A stretch of 64,000 bases of DNA from Welwitschia mirabilis (GCA_051453625.1 JBOZIK010000001.1:27397063-27461062), one strand, 5' to 3'; positions 49,930-60,709 are shown, numbered from the stretch's first letter. Translations and numbers: made by a program. Notes: generated by a model not told the origin, from the letters alone.

Positions 49930-50460
49930 CTTATTTATTTTCCTCTTTGGCATGCATCACATAAACCATGTTTTTCAACATTTATTTTTTAAATAACTTT
50001 AATAATGTATTTATGAATAATTATTTTTAATTGATTGTAATTAACATAACCCAATCATTTATGCCAAAGCTCTTCTTGAGCAACATGAGAAAAATAACAA
50101 AAAGAGAACGGTTAATCTATACCATAAACATTATCTATTGTATCTACTTTAAGAATAAATCATTTATTTTGCTTTGTAAAATTTCACATTTATACTTATA
50201 AAAAATGACCTTATAACCATTTTCACAAATTTGGCTAGTACTTAGTAAAATTATGATTTAAATCATTAACATATAAAACTTTATTTATTTTAGGTAAGTT
50301 ACCTCCACTGATGCTTCAGACACCTTTAATTTTTACTCTTTCATTATTACTAAAAGTAAATTCTTCTCCATTAAATCTACTTAACTATTTGAATCTATAT
50401 TTATCTCTCATTGTATGTTATAAGCACCCATTATCCAAATACTAGCTACTACCATTTGAA
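49930..50460 (-). pseudogene. Protease end and GAG-pre-integrase region of Sirevirus D
   Basis: The minus strand reads SSSYLDNGC near 50455-50425, the copia protease active-site loop, with Asn where the family has Ser after the catalytic Asp. Then come KIKGV, NLPKINKVLYVNDL and LWHKWLGYVNYNQL (about 50085), and CDACQRGK near 49955, the zinc-binding start of integrase. Heavily interrupted. Confidence 0.75.
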
Positions 50461-50599
50461 GCCTTTAAAGCTGTCTAAATTAAGATACTTTTTAAATTAT
50501 TAGCTTTCATTCACTTAGTCCTTTTAGACTGATGTGGTATACCTCCTTTTGGAATAAATTTAAATAGAAAGAAACTAACTAAATTTAAAAATAACATTA

Positions 50600-52061
50600 A
50601 TTTTCTAGCATTATAAAATAGCTTTAAATGATTTGACTTACCACAAAAATGATAAGTAACTTTAGAAATAAACTTAACTTACTAAGTTACCTGATTTTGC
50701 TGACTTCATGGTTTTTGGGTGATAGACCCAATACCTGACTTATCATAAGCTAGTTTTCAAATTCTAAGCATCTATTCCAATTTAGATGAACTACTGGACA
50801 ATTTATAAACAAAATGAGATAAATATTTTATCTATAAAATGGAATTAAAATTGTCAAATTTGACCTTTTTGTACTTCAATTCCATTTCCTTCTTTTCTTT
50901 AGTAAGATATTTTACAATATTTTTTAGATCATTTATGCAATTTACCAACTTTTCACATTTCAAGTACAGTTATTAACAAGTATCTTCTAGCTTAACCTAT
51001 TCTGTAATAAAGGCCCAATAGCCATAAAAGAGAGTCTTCTATCTTCATCTAAATATTGACATGAACTATTATCATCATCCTCATTCCCATTATTCCATGT
51101 TACAATGAATGAAGATGTCTTTAATTTTCTATGTTCTCTCTTATTGTTCGGGCACTCATTTGCCATATGTTCAAAGCCTTTGTATGTATAACATTAGATC
51201 TCTTTTTTTTAATCTTTATTCTTCCTGTACTTTGAGTGTTCTCTTCTTGTACCTCTACTTGGCTCACCTTCCTTATTTCTTCTATGTAATAATTTCTTAA
51301 ATAATCTTGCTAGGTGAGTAACTTTATCATCATCTAGATCTTCATTTGATTTATCTGACCTGTACTCTTCCTACACACACTTTAAATTAATACCTTTCTT
51401 CTTATCTTTAGAAATTTTAATTTATATGTTTGTAAATTACATTGGATCTCTTCTAGCACCATTATGTTGATATTATTCCTTTTTTTAATTGTTGTGACTT
51501 TTGATTCAAATCTCTTTGGAAGGAATCTCAACACTTTTCTGACCACTTTTGCTTCATCTAATTTTTCACTCAGACTTTTCATGGAATTAATGATATTAAT
51601 AAGTTTACTATAGAGCTTTTGTAAAGTTTCCTCCTCATCCATATGAATGTCTTTAAATTTTAAAATAAGCATTTAAAGTTTAACTCACTTAACTATGGAT
51701 ATATCTTCATCTGTGACTTTAAAAATACCTCATGCCCCTTTTGCATGTTTACAATTTACAATCCAATTGAATTCATCTATACAAACTATATAAAATATAG
51801 CACTAAGAGCATAAGTATCTGTGGTAGCTTTGGATCTATTGGTGGAAGTTCATTAGTCTCAGGTTTTTAAAAATAAATATTATTACCACTCACATTGATT
51901 TTCACTAAAGTAGGCATAGTATATCCTTTGTAAATAATCTCTTTAATGTCTACATCTAGTGATCTAAAGAAGATTATCATTCAGGATTTTTAATAATCAT
52001 AATTTAACCCATTAAATATAGGTGGACGACCAGTGGAAAAACCATTAGTGAAATTACTCAT
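50600..52061 (-). pseudogene. Gag of Sirevirus D
   Basis: The start is ATG at 52061: MSNFTNGFSTGRPPIFNGLN then YDY, the typical copia gag opening. The best block is 51672-51382 (96 codons open): DEEETLQKLYSKLINIINSM, LDEAKVVRKVLRFLPKRFES and VLEEIQCNLQTYK. A first zinc knuckle relic (CYTYKGFEHMANEC, second Cys changed to Tyr) is near 51190-51150. An acidic linker (NGNEDDDNSS, then LSFMAIG) and a second knuckle (YHFCGKSNHLKLFY) near 50660-50620 follow. Two spaced knuckles are a Sirevirus trait. Confidence 0.85.
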
Positions 52062-52113
52062 TTTTATGTCCTAGAGTCTAGATCAATTAAAATCTTAACA
52101 TAGAATCAACATA

Positions 52114-52125
52114 GCTTTGATACTA
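52114..52125 (-). other. Initiator-tRNA-Met primer-binding site of Sirevirus D
   Basis: The minus strand reads TAGTATCAAAGC, two bases after the 5' LTR end. The expected plant site is TGGTATCAGAGC; both changes are G to A. Confidence 0.85.
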
Positions 52126-52127
52126 AA

Positions 52128-52809
52128 TGTTGGATCAAGAATCCTAGGGGGTGAATAAGATTCTAAAAGCTTAATTAATAATCTTCAAAATAAAAATACT
52201 TTCCTTAAAAAAGAATCGTTGAAAAACTTGTGGATGAAAACTTAAAATATTCTAAAAAATGAAAAAAAAGCATAAAAATATCAAGCAGAAGCACACAAGA
52301 TATATAGTGGTTTAAAAAAGCCCCCTACTCCACTCTGAATGATTAGCTTCTATCGAAGAATAATCTAGATCTCCCTTAATCTCATCTAGGTATTGCAAAT
52401 TTACTTGTAACCTTTACAAATGGACTTTTTTCAAAGGCTCAATCTCAACCTTAGTTTAAAAGTATCAGGAGCATAGTGCTCAGGTCTGGTTGACCCCTCT
52501 AATGTCTACCCTATCCCTTAATGATTAGTTAAGAAGTATTAGTTCTTAGGTTTAAAAGTTCAGTCAACTCCTAAAATTTCTGGTTGATCCCTCTGAATTC
52601 ATTTCATTTCTAAGTATTTGCTTTAGATGTGGTTGACCCCTTAGAAGTCTGGTTGACTCCCTTAGAAGGTAACAATATTTGAGAGGTTTCAGGATTAAAA
52701 TGTGATAAACATTACTCCAGGTTTTGACTTGTAAGTTANNNNNNNNNNAACAAATTTTGCTACATAGAAAATATTAGTTTGATACTAATTGGCAAATAAT
52801 AGTTTAACA
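52128..52809 (-). repeat. 5' LTR of Sirevirus D
   Basis: Begins TGTTGGATCAAG and ends TTTAACA, with a 10-base gap at 52739-52748. The 3' LTR is longer, mainly in the GTCGAC-repeat region, so this copy has lost some units. The ATTAC duplication follows at 52810-52814. Confidence 0.88.
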
Positions 52810-52959
52810 ATTACATCCATCATCATCATCATCATCTAATAGATCCATTTATGTGAGGGATAAGGGCTAGATGTTTATGACTACGTATCACATAACCAAT
52901 TACATTTAAAGTTATACCTATAACTTTAAAAATTATTATGTACTTATTTGTCTAGTATT

Positions 52960-53770
52960 AATATGTGTAGGCCATGTAATGAATATGAGAATGGTGTAAA
53001 GAAGTTCATAGAATTTGCAATTAAAAATTCTTTTAGTTCTTAATGCATACTTTGTCCATGTGTAAAATGCTACAATACATTTTTAAAAACATCAAAAGAA
53101 CCCTATGATTAATGTAGTGGTAAAAATATAGTACAAGGTGATCCTATTTTCATGGTGAAAGAATCCTTTATGTGCTTTAATGATGGCAAGCAAGCACATA
53201 AAGGAAAAGACATCAAGGATTTCTCAAATTTTGATAATTTTAGTGGTGATGTAAAAAAATGAAAAATATGATGAGTTAATTAAAGAAGATAAGGAACCAT
53301 TGTACCTTAGTTGCATAAAATATTTAAAGATTTCTATGATTATCAAATTAGTTACCATTAAAGTAATGAGTTGATAGTAAAGTTCAACATTCTTAATTTT
53401 GCTTGATCTATTGCATGATGTTTTTCTAGAGGATAATACAATTCCAAGTTCTTATGATTAATTGAAAAGGATACTTCACTTCCTAGGTATGAAATGTAAT
53501 AAAATACATGCATGCCCTAATGACTATGTGCTATATTAGAAGAAGCATGAGAAGTAATGTGGTGCATCTTGATGAATATTAAATAGAGGTCCCAAATATA
53601 GTAAGCTAGACAAAAGATTACTTATCAAATTATTGCAATACGTTCTATTAGTTTCAAGGCTACAAAGGCTTTTTTCATCACTCACAATAGTGGAATATAT
53701 GATATGGCATTCAAAAAGGTAGATAGATCATGGCATTATATGACATTCAATAGATAGACTATGCTAACAA
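52960..53770 (+). pseudogene. CACTA (En/Spm) TNP2-type transposase relic
   Basis: Plus-strand reading. NEYENGVKKFIEFAIKNSF followed by CILCPCVKCYN (about 52978-53075) matches the transposase-associated Cys-rich domain of CACTA transposons. DPIFMVKESFMCFNDGKQAH follows. The transposase core reads IPSSYD, LHFLGMKCNKIHACPNDYVLY (53480-53535), CGAS, RLQRLFSS and MIWHSKR (about 53660-53715). It has stops, frameshifts and missing parts. The 12-15 base CACTA ends were not found. It lies directly right of Sirevirus D, which may have split the transposon. Confidence 0.75.
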
Positions 53771-54190
53771 ACACTTTTATGGATATCTTTTCAAAAATGG
53801 AAAACAAGGATTTATCATAAATGTATTTGGTCCCAATAGAATAGATCTTAAGAGAAGGACTACAAGTTGAGATAGATTCATAACTAGAACATGTGCCTTA
53901 AAGTCCCAGAATAAAAATTCCTCTATCTTATAAAAGAAAGAAAGGAGAGTCAAGGTAGCCAAGGGCTCCTTCAAGAAGGAGAGGCAAAAGTAAAGAGACA
54001 ATAACTAAAGAACCAATAGATACAAAAGCTATAGATTTGAATGATCCTATTTTATAGGAAGAACAAAGAAAAATTAGAGCTACCTTAGAATAAAAAAAAC
54101 AATTAGCCCAATTTGCTAAAGAATTAAAAGAATTAGATTTCAATGAAGAGCATCCTCTTGTTTTTAAAAGGAGAAAAAAATGATAGGTCT
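53771..54190 (+). pseudogene. Unidentified coding-like stretch after the CACTA relic
   Basis: Plus-strand frames read a basic segment SPRIKIPLSYKRKKGESR, PRAPSRR, then KEPIDTKAIDLNDPIL, EEQRKIRATLE, QLAQFAKELKELDFNEEHPL and VFKRRKK, ending at a stop near 54182. It is broken by several stops. The basic and acidic pattern looks real, but I do not recognise the family. It may be the C-terminal part of the CACTA protein or a second gene of the transposon. Confidence 0.4.
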
Positions 54191-54316
54191 ATTTTTCTAC
54201 TAATAAGTAAACATAATGATGTAAACTTTTCTTATTAATGAAATGTTTCTATTCTTATAATTATATGTTTTAGATGGTATTTGACATTTCTCTTTAGCAT
54301 TTAGATTAATATATTA

Positions 54317-54346
54317 GTTAGTTAGTAGGTTAGTTAGTTAGTATGT
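54317..54346 (+). repeat. TTAG microsatellite
   Basis: About seven units of TTAG with two interruptions, directly before the Athila LTR at 54353. Not the plant telomere repeat TTTAGGG. Confidence 0.85.
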
Positions 54347-54352
54347 GTTATG

Positions 54353-54928
54353 TTATGTATTTATGTAAGTTTTTACATTCAAAGAGATCCTATCATTTAT
54401 AACCAAATAGATATCTTATATAATACATCACACTAGTATGAGTGGAAGTAGACCTAAAATATCGTATTTATATTGAAGGCTATGACTATGAGACTTAGGT
54501 TGCTTTGTAAAAGAATATAGGAACCAGAAATAAATAATAAATGCAAAAAAAAAGAAGTGTAATGCACAATGCAAGATGCAACTATTCTAAATTCAAATGT
54601 AAAATTACTTAACTCTACTTGCTTTTAGCTTAATAAAGGCTACCATTGATAATCTATATCATCTAAGAAATTATCACTAGATCAAGGGCAACATAGAGTA
54701 TAAGGTTCATCAGATAATCTACAATGAAAATATGAAAACAAAACAAATTTTATATTAAGAAGAAGTAACAAGCATCTTAATTATAAAACAACTAGATCTT
54801 AATGGAGGATACACAAATCTCTACCAAGTGTACATCTTTTTGCAACACTCAATAAGGATATTTCATCCTTCGACCTCCTATCACAAGGATTTCCAGTGTA
54901 ATGAAGATGAGAAGAAGAGTCAAAGGGG
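54353..54928 (-). repeat. Athila LTR fragment, cut by an assembly gap
   Basis: Starts TGTTATGTATTTATG and aligns with the LTR of element E (57848-58339) and with those of A and B. It ends at a 66-base gap (54929-54994). By eye it differs from the neighbouring E LTR at about one base in seven, but 54387-54427 is identical to 54995-55035. It may be a separate LTR beside E or a product of scaffolding. Confidence 0.75.
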
Positions 54929-55035
54929 NNNNNNNNNNNNNNNNNNNNNNNNNNNNNNNNNNNNNNNNNNNNNNNNNNNNNNNNNNNNNNNNNNGATCCT
55001 ATCATTTATAACCAAATAGATATCTTATATAATAC

Positions 55036-55265
55036 TGTTGAAAAAATAGGGTACAATGGGTATGCCCCAGTGGTTATCTTTACTTTAGCTCATATTATTT
55101 AGGACCCGATCCACATTTTTTGGATCTATTGTTAGTCTGTAAGTTAATTATTTATTTGCATTCAATAATGAAATCCGTGATTTGTACTTTCACGCTAATC
55201 TTCAAACTCCATTTTTCAGATTTCATTCTTCCTCCTGCTATGCTTCTATGTGCTCTATAATTACA
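55036..55265 (+). repeat. 5' LTR of the gag-only copia element
   Basis: TGTTGAAAAAATAG to CTATAATTACA, 230 bases, same length as its partner. Confidence 0.92.
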
Positions 55266-55267
55266 AT

Positions 55268-55284
55268 TGATATCAAAGTTGAAG
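55268..55284 (+). other. Initiator-tRNA-Met primer-binding site
   Basis: TGATATCAAAGTTGAAG, two bases after the 5' LTR. Matches TGGTATCAGAGC with G-to-A and C-to-T changes. Confidence 0.88.
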
Positions 55285-56571
55285 GATTGAGAGTTTCTAT
55301 TTAATCGTGGTCTCTCAAGATCCTATGAAAGAAGCCTCTAGACTATTTTATTTATGAAAAATGCAACCATAATTTCTAAAAATATCAAAATCGAAGATAT
55401 TATCATCTTATGAAGTTCATTCTGGTGTAAGAAGATTTTATTTTTAATGTTTTACATGGTGCATAATGCTCCCACAGCAGATGTGTAGTAAGATCAACCT
55501 GAAGATTCAGTAAAAACAAAAGATTAAGTCAAATTTCAAGGCAAGCAGTGACTGCATATGCGTAGTCTGTTAATAAGCGTGAGAGCCATCACTCTTGAAT
55601 GCATCAAAAAATCACACTATGATGTGATAGGATTTCAACTGCATCACTTAAACAATTTTAAGGAGAATCAATGGTTACAATATTTTTTTGATTTCTGTGT
55701 AAGAAAATTTGCATGTTTTATTAGTTGTTTGTCTCTGTGAAATCCATTTTCCCATTTTGCAGAGCCTCACCTCCCTCTAACTTACATGAACTCCAATCGT
55801 GGCCTGCTTGTGTCATTTCTTTGGTGTTTGTTTTTCTGAGGCAAGGATTCTTCATTTGGTAGAGAGAGGCCTTTGGTTTTTAAGTTGCAATTCATCTTCT
55901 CTTTCTTATTTTTCTGTAAGTTTCAACTGGCAGAGGCGTTGATAGATTGCAATTTGAAGTTTTTGCATTTCTTACTTCTGTCGAGGGTTTTCTTTTCTCT
56001 TTTCATTAATAGTGATTGGAATATCTTCTAAAGGATCTGTGTGGAAGCTGAGATCGTCCTAATTTTCATTCTCTTTAAACTCATAATGTTTCAAGTGGGC
56101 TAAATGTTGTGATGGAGACCAAGGATAAACAAGGATTTCAATGATTCATGTTGCAATTCACTTTCTATTTCTATAATCCCTGGTAAAGCGTAAAATTCCT
56201 GCTTTATTCTTTTATGCTCCATAGTATTTGTTATTGAGATAAACCTATGGTTGTATGTGATTTTTTGGATAGACTATACTGTTTTACATACTCGTTTCAC
56301 TGCATACAGCAACTGAAGCACCATTAAATAATGATTCATCATCAATGGAAGCACCATCCAATAACAAATCTCTAGGAAGTATTTCGAGGACCAATTTGGA
56401 ATAATGACATTTTATTTGATGTAAGGCTATCCATTCTATTTATAAAACTATCATAGAAATTACTTTTTGAGTGGTGTGAGGAGAGAGGATCCACATTAAA
56501 AAGGGGTAGTATCTCTTTCTTTTCAAAAACAAGTATTTTAAAGCCTTGAAATTACCAACTCCCAAAGTAAA

Positions 56572-57310
56572 ATGAAAAAGAATATTGAAAAATTTAATGG
56601 AAAAATTTACTACTCGTAAAGTACTAAAGCTAAAAGATCCTGATAAGATTGAACAATGGAAAGAAGATGATCAAGAATCCCTTTCTCTTATTGGGCTTAG
56701 CCTTGAGGATAATTATCTTCATCACATTTATCTGAGTAAGATATCAAAGAAAGTATGGGATGATCTATGGAAACTATTTGGTTCAAGTGGAAATGAAGCT
56801 AAATAGGAATTAAAACATCAATTGTATAGCTTGAGAATGAATGATTCAAAAGATATAAGTCAACATATAAATCATTTTAAATCTCTTCTAGTCCAACTTA
56901 TTGCTATAAATTCAAAGATTGATAATGAAGATTCCAAAGCCATTCTTCTTAGTAGTCTTCCATCTAGATATGCTCATATCATTTTCACATTAAAGAAGAT
57001 CCCATGCACATTAGAAAACATAATCTCAACACTTATTGAAGAATACAAGAAAATGCAAGAACAAGAATCTTCTTAAGGAGCTCTAGTTCCTCAAAGACAA
57101 AATTTCAAAGTAGAGACAAGTACACTGATAAGAAACATGTGAAATGTTTCCATTGCAATAAGTGAGGACATATGTCTATGGATTGTATTTAACGTGCTAA
57201 AGATTTAATCAGTTGCAAGTTGAAAACTTGAGCTCAAATTGTAAAAGCCTCATCTCAGCTAAAATATTTAAGAGATGAAGAACTTATAGAAGAAATTGTT
57301 AGAGGATTTT
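56572..57310 (+). pseudogene. Copia gag (UBN2-type) with zinc knuckle
   Basis: Starts ATG at 56572: MKKNIEKFNGKIYYS, where the family has a FNGxNYxxW opening, then a frameshift near 56617. The 56585 frame continues with DDQESLSLIGLSLEDNYLHH, ISKKVWDDLWKLFGSSGNEAK, a stop, then QLYSLRMNDSKDISQHINHF, AILLSSLPSRYAHIIF and IISTLIEEYKKMQEQES. After another stop a CCHC knuckle CFHCNK, stop, GHMSMDC lies at 57142-57183. This is the complete domain order of a copia gag. Coding ends at about 57310 without any pol motif. At least four stops and one frameshift. Confidence 0.88.
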
Positions 57311-57317
57311 AATTCAT

Positions 57318-57565
57318 TTGGGTGTGTTCCATCTCTGTTTTGGATGTGTCCCATTTATGATTTTGGGTGTGTCCCACATATGTGTTTGGGTGTGTCCCAT
57401 CTATGATCTCAGTGTGTCCCATGTTATGGTTCTAAGTATGCCACATATGTATTTGGGTGTGTCCCATTTATGATCTGGGTATGTCCCATTTATGGTTCTA
57501 AGTGTATCCCATATATATGGATTGGGTGTGTTCTAGTTATGTGTTTTTTGGTTCATCCCATATAC
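57318..57565 (+). repeat. Degenerate tandem repeat GGGTGTGTCCCAT
   Basis: About ten units of a 20-25 base phrase close to GGGTGTGTCCCATNTATG fill the space between gag and the polypurine tract. It is thymine- and guanine-rich and lacks coding likeness. It lies at the position where pol would begin in a full element. Confidence 0.9.
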
Positions 57566-57606
57566 TTATGTAATGTCAATCCTTCATATATTTTAGATGT
57601 AACATT

Positions 57607-57617
57607 AAGAAGGGGTT
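57607..57617 (+). other. Polypurine tract of the gag-only copia element
   Basis: AAGAAGGGGTT directly before the 3' LTR. Confidence 0.85.
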
Positions 57618-57847
57618 TGTTGAGAAAATAGGATACAATGGATATGCTCCAATGGTTATCTTTGGTTTAGATCATATTATTTGGGACTCAATCCACATTT
57701 TTTGGATCTATTATTAGTCTGTAAGTTGATTATTTATTTGCATTCAATAATGAAATTCGTGAGTTGCACTTTCACGCTAATCTTCAAACCCCGTTCTTCA
57801 AACTTCATTCTCCCTTCTACTACACTTCTATGTGCTCTGTAATTGCA
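57618..57847 (+). repeat. 3' LTR of the gag-only copia element
   Basis: TGTTGAGAAAATAG to CTGTAATTGCA, 230 bases. The Athila LTR of E resumes immediately after it. Confidence 0.92.
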
Positions 57848-58787
57848 AATATGAGTGGGAGTAGACATGAAATATCATATTCATGTTGAAGTCTCTAAGT
57901 ATGAGATTTAGGTGCATTTGCAAAAGAATACTTAGGAACCAAAAATAAAGATTAATGTAAGAAATAAAAGCTATAATGCAAATGCAAGATTAACTAATAT
58001 AAATGAAATGCAAAACGAACTAATTCTACTTGCTTTTAGCCTTAATAAAGTCTTCCCTTGATAATCTATATTATACAAGAAATTGTCACTAGATCAAGGA
58101 CAACATAGACTATAAGGATAATCAGAAAATCTAATATGTAAATATAAAAACAAACAAAGTTTATATTAAGAAAAAGTAACAAGCATCTTGGTTACAAAAC
58201 AACTGAGTCTCAATAGAGGATACACAGTCCTCTACCAAGTGCATATCTTTCTGCAACACTCAAGATGGATTTTCTGCCCTTCGACATCCTGTCATAAGGA
58301 TTTTCAGTCTAATGAAGATGAGAAAGAGAATTGAAGGGGGACTTATTAATAGAAACATATAGCAGAAAATGATAAATAGTAGGTCTAGAAAGGCACACTT
58401 ATTTACAACTTAGAAATGAATGAAACAGTTATGGATCACTGTCATAGTTGGTTATATGTCATTAGGGATGATAGTTCATTATANNNNNNNNNNNNNNNNN
58501 NNNNNNNNNNNNNNNNNNNNNNNNNNNNNNNNNNNNNNNNNNNNNNNNNNNNNNNNNNNNNNNNNNNNTTCTTGAAAATAACTTTAGCATTTTTGTGAAT
58601 AATCCTTCTTTAAAGCTCTGTGCATCAGAAAGTACCTTTAATATATCAAATTTGGATAAGAATCTCACTTTTCTGAGATTTTCTCTTATATATCCAAAAT
58701 CCTTAGAATTGCATCTAAACCTATATGAAAGTCCTATAAAACAACTCATAGAACCCCATCAAATAACCTTAAATTGGTAGTGCAACA
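57848..58787 (-). repeat. 3' LTR of element E, main part
   Basis: Aligns with 54440-54928 and with the LTRs of A and B. It ends GTGCAACA. A gap covers 58484-58568, and a hairpin module lies near 58440-58480. Confidence 0.88.
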
Positions 58788-58800
58788 TAGCCCTTCACTT
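58788..58800 (-). other. Polypurine tract of element E
   Basis: The minus strand reads AAGTGAAGGGCTA next to the LTR, the same form as in B and C. Confidence 0.75.
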
Positions 58801-59435
58801 AACCTTTGTCAGTTTGTGATAAAAACTAGGTGGAAAAACCATAATTGCAAGATAATTTCTTTTTCAAAAGATAAATCTGAAGGTTATAAAACAAGTTCAT
58901 AAAACACATCACATAGATAAATAACAAGTAATGCATAATGCATATGCAAATTTTGAAAATTTTATGTCATGAAAGATCAAAATTAAGTTAATTTTTTTTT
59001 TTTAAAAAGAGCTATGAAAATGGGTCTCTAGCCCTCCCCCAACCCCCCACACCCTATGTAATACCAAAGAAAAAGTAATATGTCTTGTATTAGAAAAACA
59101 AAGAAAAAAACATAAACGGAAGTAAGAAGATAGGTAAAAGAGGATAACTTTCTAAATGAAGTGCAAAGCTAAGTAATGTCAGCTTTGGATATTAACAAAT
59201 ATTGAGATATAGAATATTTTGACAGGTAAAGAAAAGAGTGGATAATAAAAATGTTTCTTCATAAAAAGAACATGAACAACACTTACAACACCAAAAAATA
59301 TTAAATAAAACACTTATCTAAGTAAGAAATTATCTTTTATTGAAAACTTAAATAAAAAATGCTAAGAAAATACGATAATGACTTTGATATAACTAACCAA
59401 ACCAAAAAAAAAAAAAAAAGAAGAAGAAGAAGAAG
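58801..59435 (-). other. 3' untranslated region of element E
   Basis: No coding motif. A cytosine-rich run (59031-59050) and a poly-A plus AAG microsatellite (59404-59435) lie here; the latter abuts a 617-base gap. Confidence 0.6.
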
Positions 59436-60052
59436 NNNNNNNNNNNNNNNNNNNNNNNNNNNNNNNNNNNNNNNNNNNNNNNNNNNNNNNNNNNNNNNNN
59501 NNNNNNNNNNNNNNNNNNNNNNNNNNNNNNNNNNNNNNNNNNNNNNNNNNNNNNNNNNNNNNNNNNNNNNNNNNNNNNNNNNNNNNNNNNNNNNNNNNNN
59601 NNNNNNNNNNNNNNNNNNNNNNNNNNNNNNNNNNNNNNNNNNNNNNNNNNNNNNNNNNNNNNNNNNNNNNNNNNNNNNNNNNNNNNNNNNNNNNNNNNNN
59701 NNNNNNNNNNNNNNNNNNNNNNNNNNNNNNNNNNNNNNNNNNNNNNNNNNNNNNNNNNNNNNNNNNNNNNNNNNNNNNNNNNNNNNNNNNNNNNNNNNNN
59801 NNNNNNNNNNNNNNNNNNNNNNNNNNNNNNNNNNNNNNNNNNNNNNNNNNNNNNNNNNNNNNNNNNNNNNNNNNNNNNNNNNNNNNNNNNNNNNNNNNNN
59901 NNNNNNNNNNNNNNNNNNNNNNNNNNNNNNNNNNNNNNNNNNNNNNNNNNNNNNNNNNNNNNNNNNNNNNNNNNNNNNNNNNNNNNNNNNNNNNNNNNNN
60001 NNNNNNNNNNNNNNNNNNNNNNNNNNNNNNNNNNNNNNNNNNNNNNNNNNNN

Positions 60053-60709
60053 CTCTCTCCAGATCAGGACATCCGCCCTATATGATTGGGATGCCCGGCT
60101 ATGTATGCAATTTTATATACTGGGACGTCCATCCTGAGTAATTGGGACATCCGGAACTACACTCGGTTATTTATACTGGGATGTCCGCACTGTGAATTCG
60201 GGACGTCTGGCCCTATACGCGGATTTGCTATACAAGGACATCCATCCTGATAAACTGGGACGTCCGACTCTGTATACGGATTTCTATACTGAGACGTCTA
60301 CACTGTGAATCCGAGATGTCCGAGCCTGTATTCAGTTTTTCCAGAAAAGAAGATTAAAAACCAGGACGTACGAGATTTTCCGATGGTACGTCTGAGAATA
60401 TATTCGTTGACGCGGAATATAGCCGTTTATAGATGTTAACCACAGGTTTTATTTTCCAACAACTCTTTATTGGGCGTCGTGCTTTTGATTAGAAGATCAA
60501 AGACCTAGCTCTTGCTCTTGTGCTTATATATATTCCTTCTTATTGGATTGAAGAAAAAAATGCTAACATTTTGAAAAGATCTTTTTGAGCTCTGAAAAAG
60601 GCTGTCTACAATCTGAAAGTTGTATGTCCTGAACTATGCTATCTATCATCAAAGGATTATCTGAATGTTAAATGCTGATGACATGTGCTAGATCTAGGCA
60701 CTCTCCTAT

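Larger units (their letters stand above)
21863..52809 (-). mobile_element. Sirevirus-like Ty1/copia element D, split by nested insertions
   Basis: The outer ends were located by LTR alignment. The left LTR starts TATAGGATCGAG at 21863, matching TGTTGGATCAAG at 52128. The right LTR ends TTTAACA at 52809. The five bases outside are ATTAC on both sides (21858-21862 and 52810-52814), a perfect duplication. On the minus strand the order is 5' LTR, initiator-Met primer site, gag, protease, integrase, RT, RNase H, a separate downstream ORF, polypurine tract, 3' LTR. Athila B interrupts the 3' LTR and Athila C interrupts RNase H; removing both restores continuity. A gag fragment and a 695-base gap (37253-37947) inside the 3' LTR region remain unexplained. 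Confidence 0.75.
55036..57847 (+). mobile_element. Gag-only Ty1/copia element (TR-GAG type) inserted in the LTR of E
   Basis: Two 230-base LTRs (55036-55265 and 57618-57847) start TGTTGA and end in ACA or GCA, and differ at roughly one base in eight, mostly transitions. The flanking five bases are AATAC and AATAT, a near-perfect duplication. An initiator-Met primer site follows the first LTR and a polypurine tract precedes the second. Only 2.35 kb lies between them: a leader of 1.3 kb, one gag relic with a zinc knuckle, and a tandem-repeat tail. No protease, integrase or RT is present, matching the published class of gag-only terminal-repeat retrotransposons. Confidence 0.9.

Noticed and set aside
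54317-54346. TTAG repeats as an internal telomere repeat
   Set aside because: The plant telomere unit is TTTAGGG; these are TTAG only and short.
54353-57847. The two adjacent Athila LTRs as two haplotypes with and without the copia insertion
   Set aside because: Outside the exact 41 bases they differ at roughly one base in seven, far too much for alleles; kept as separate LTRs with an uncertain junction.
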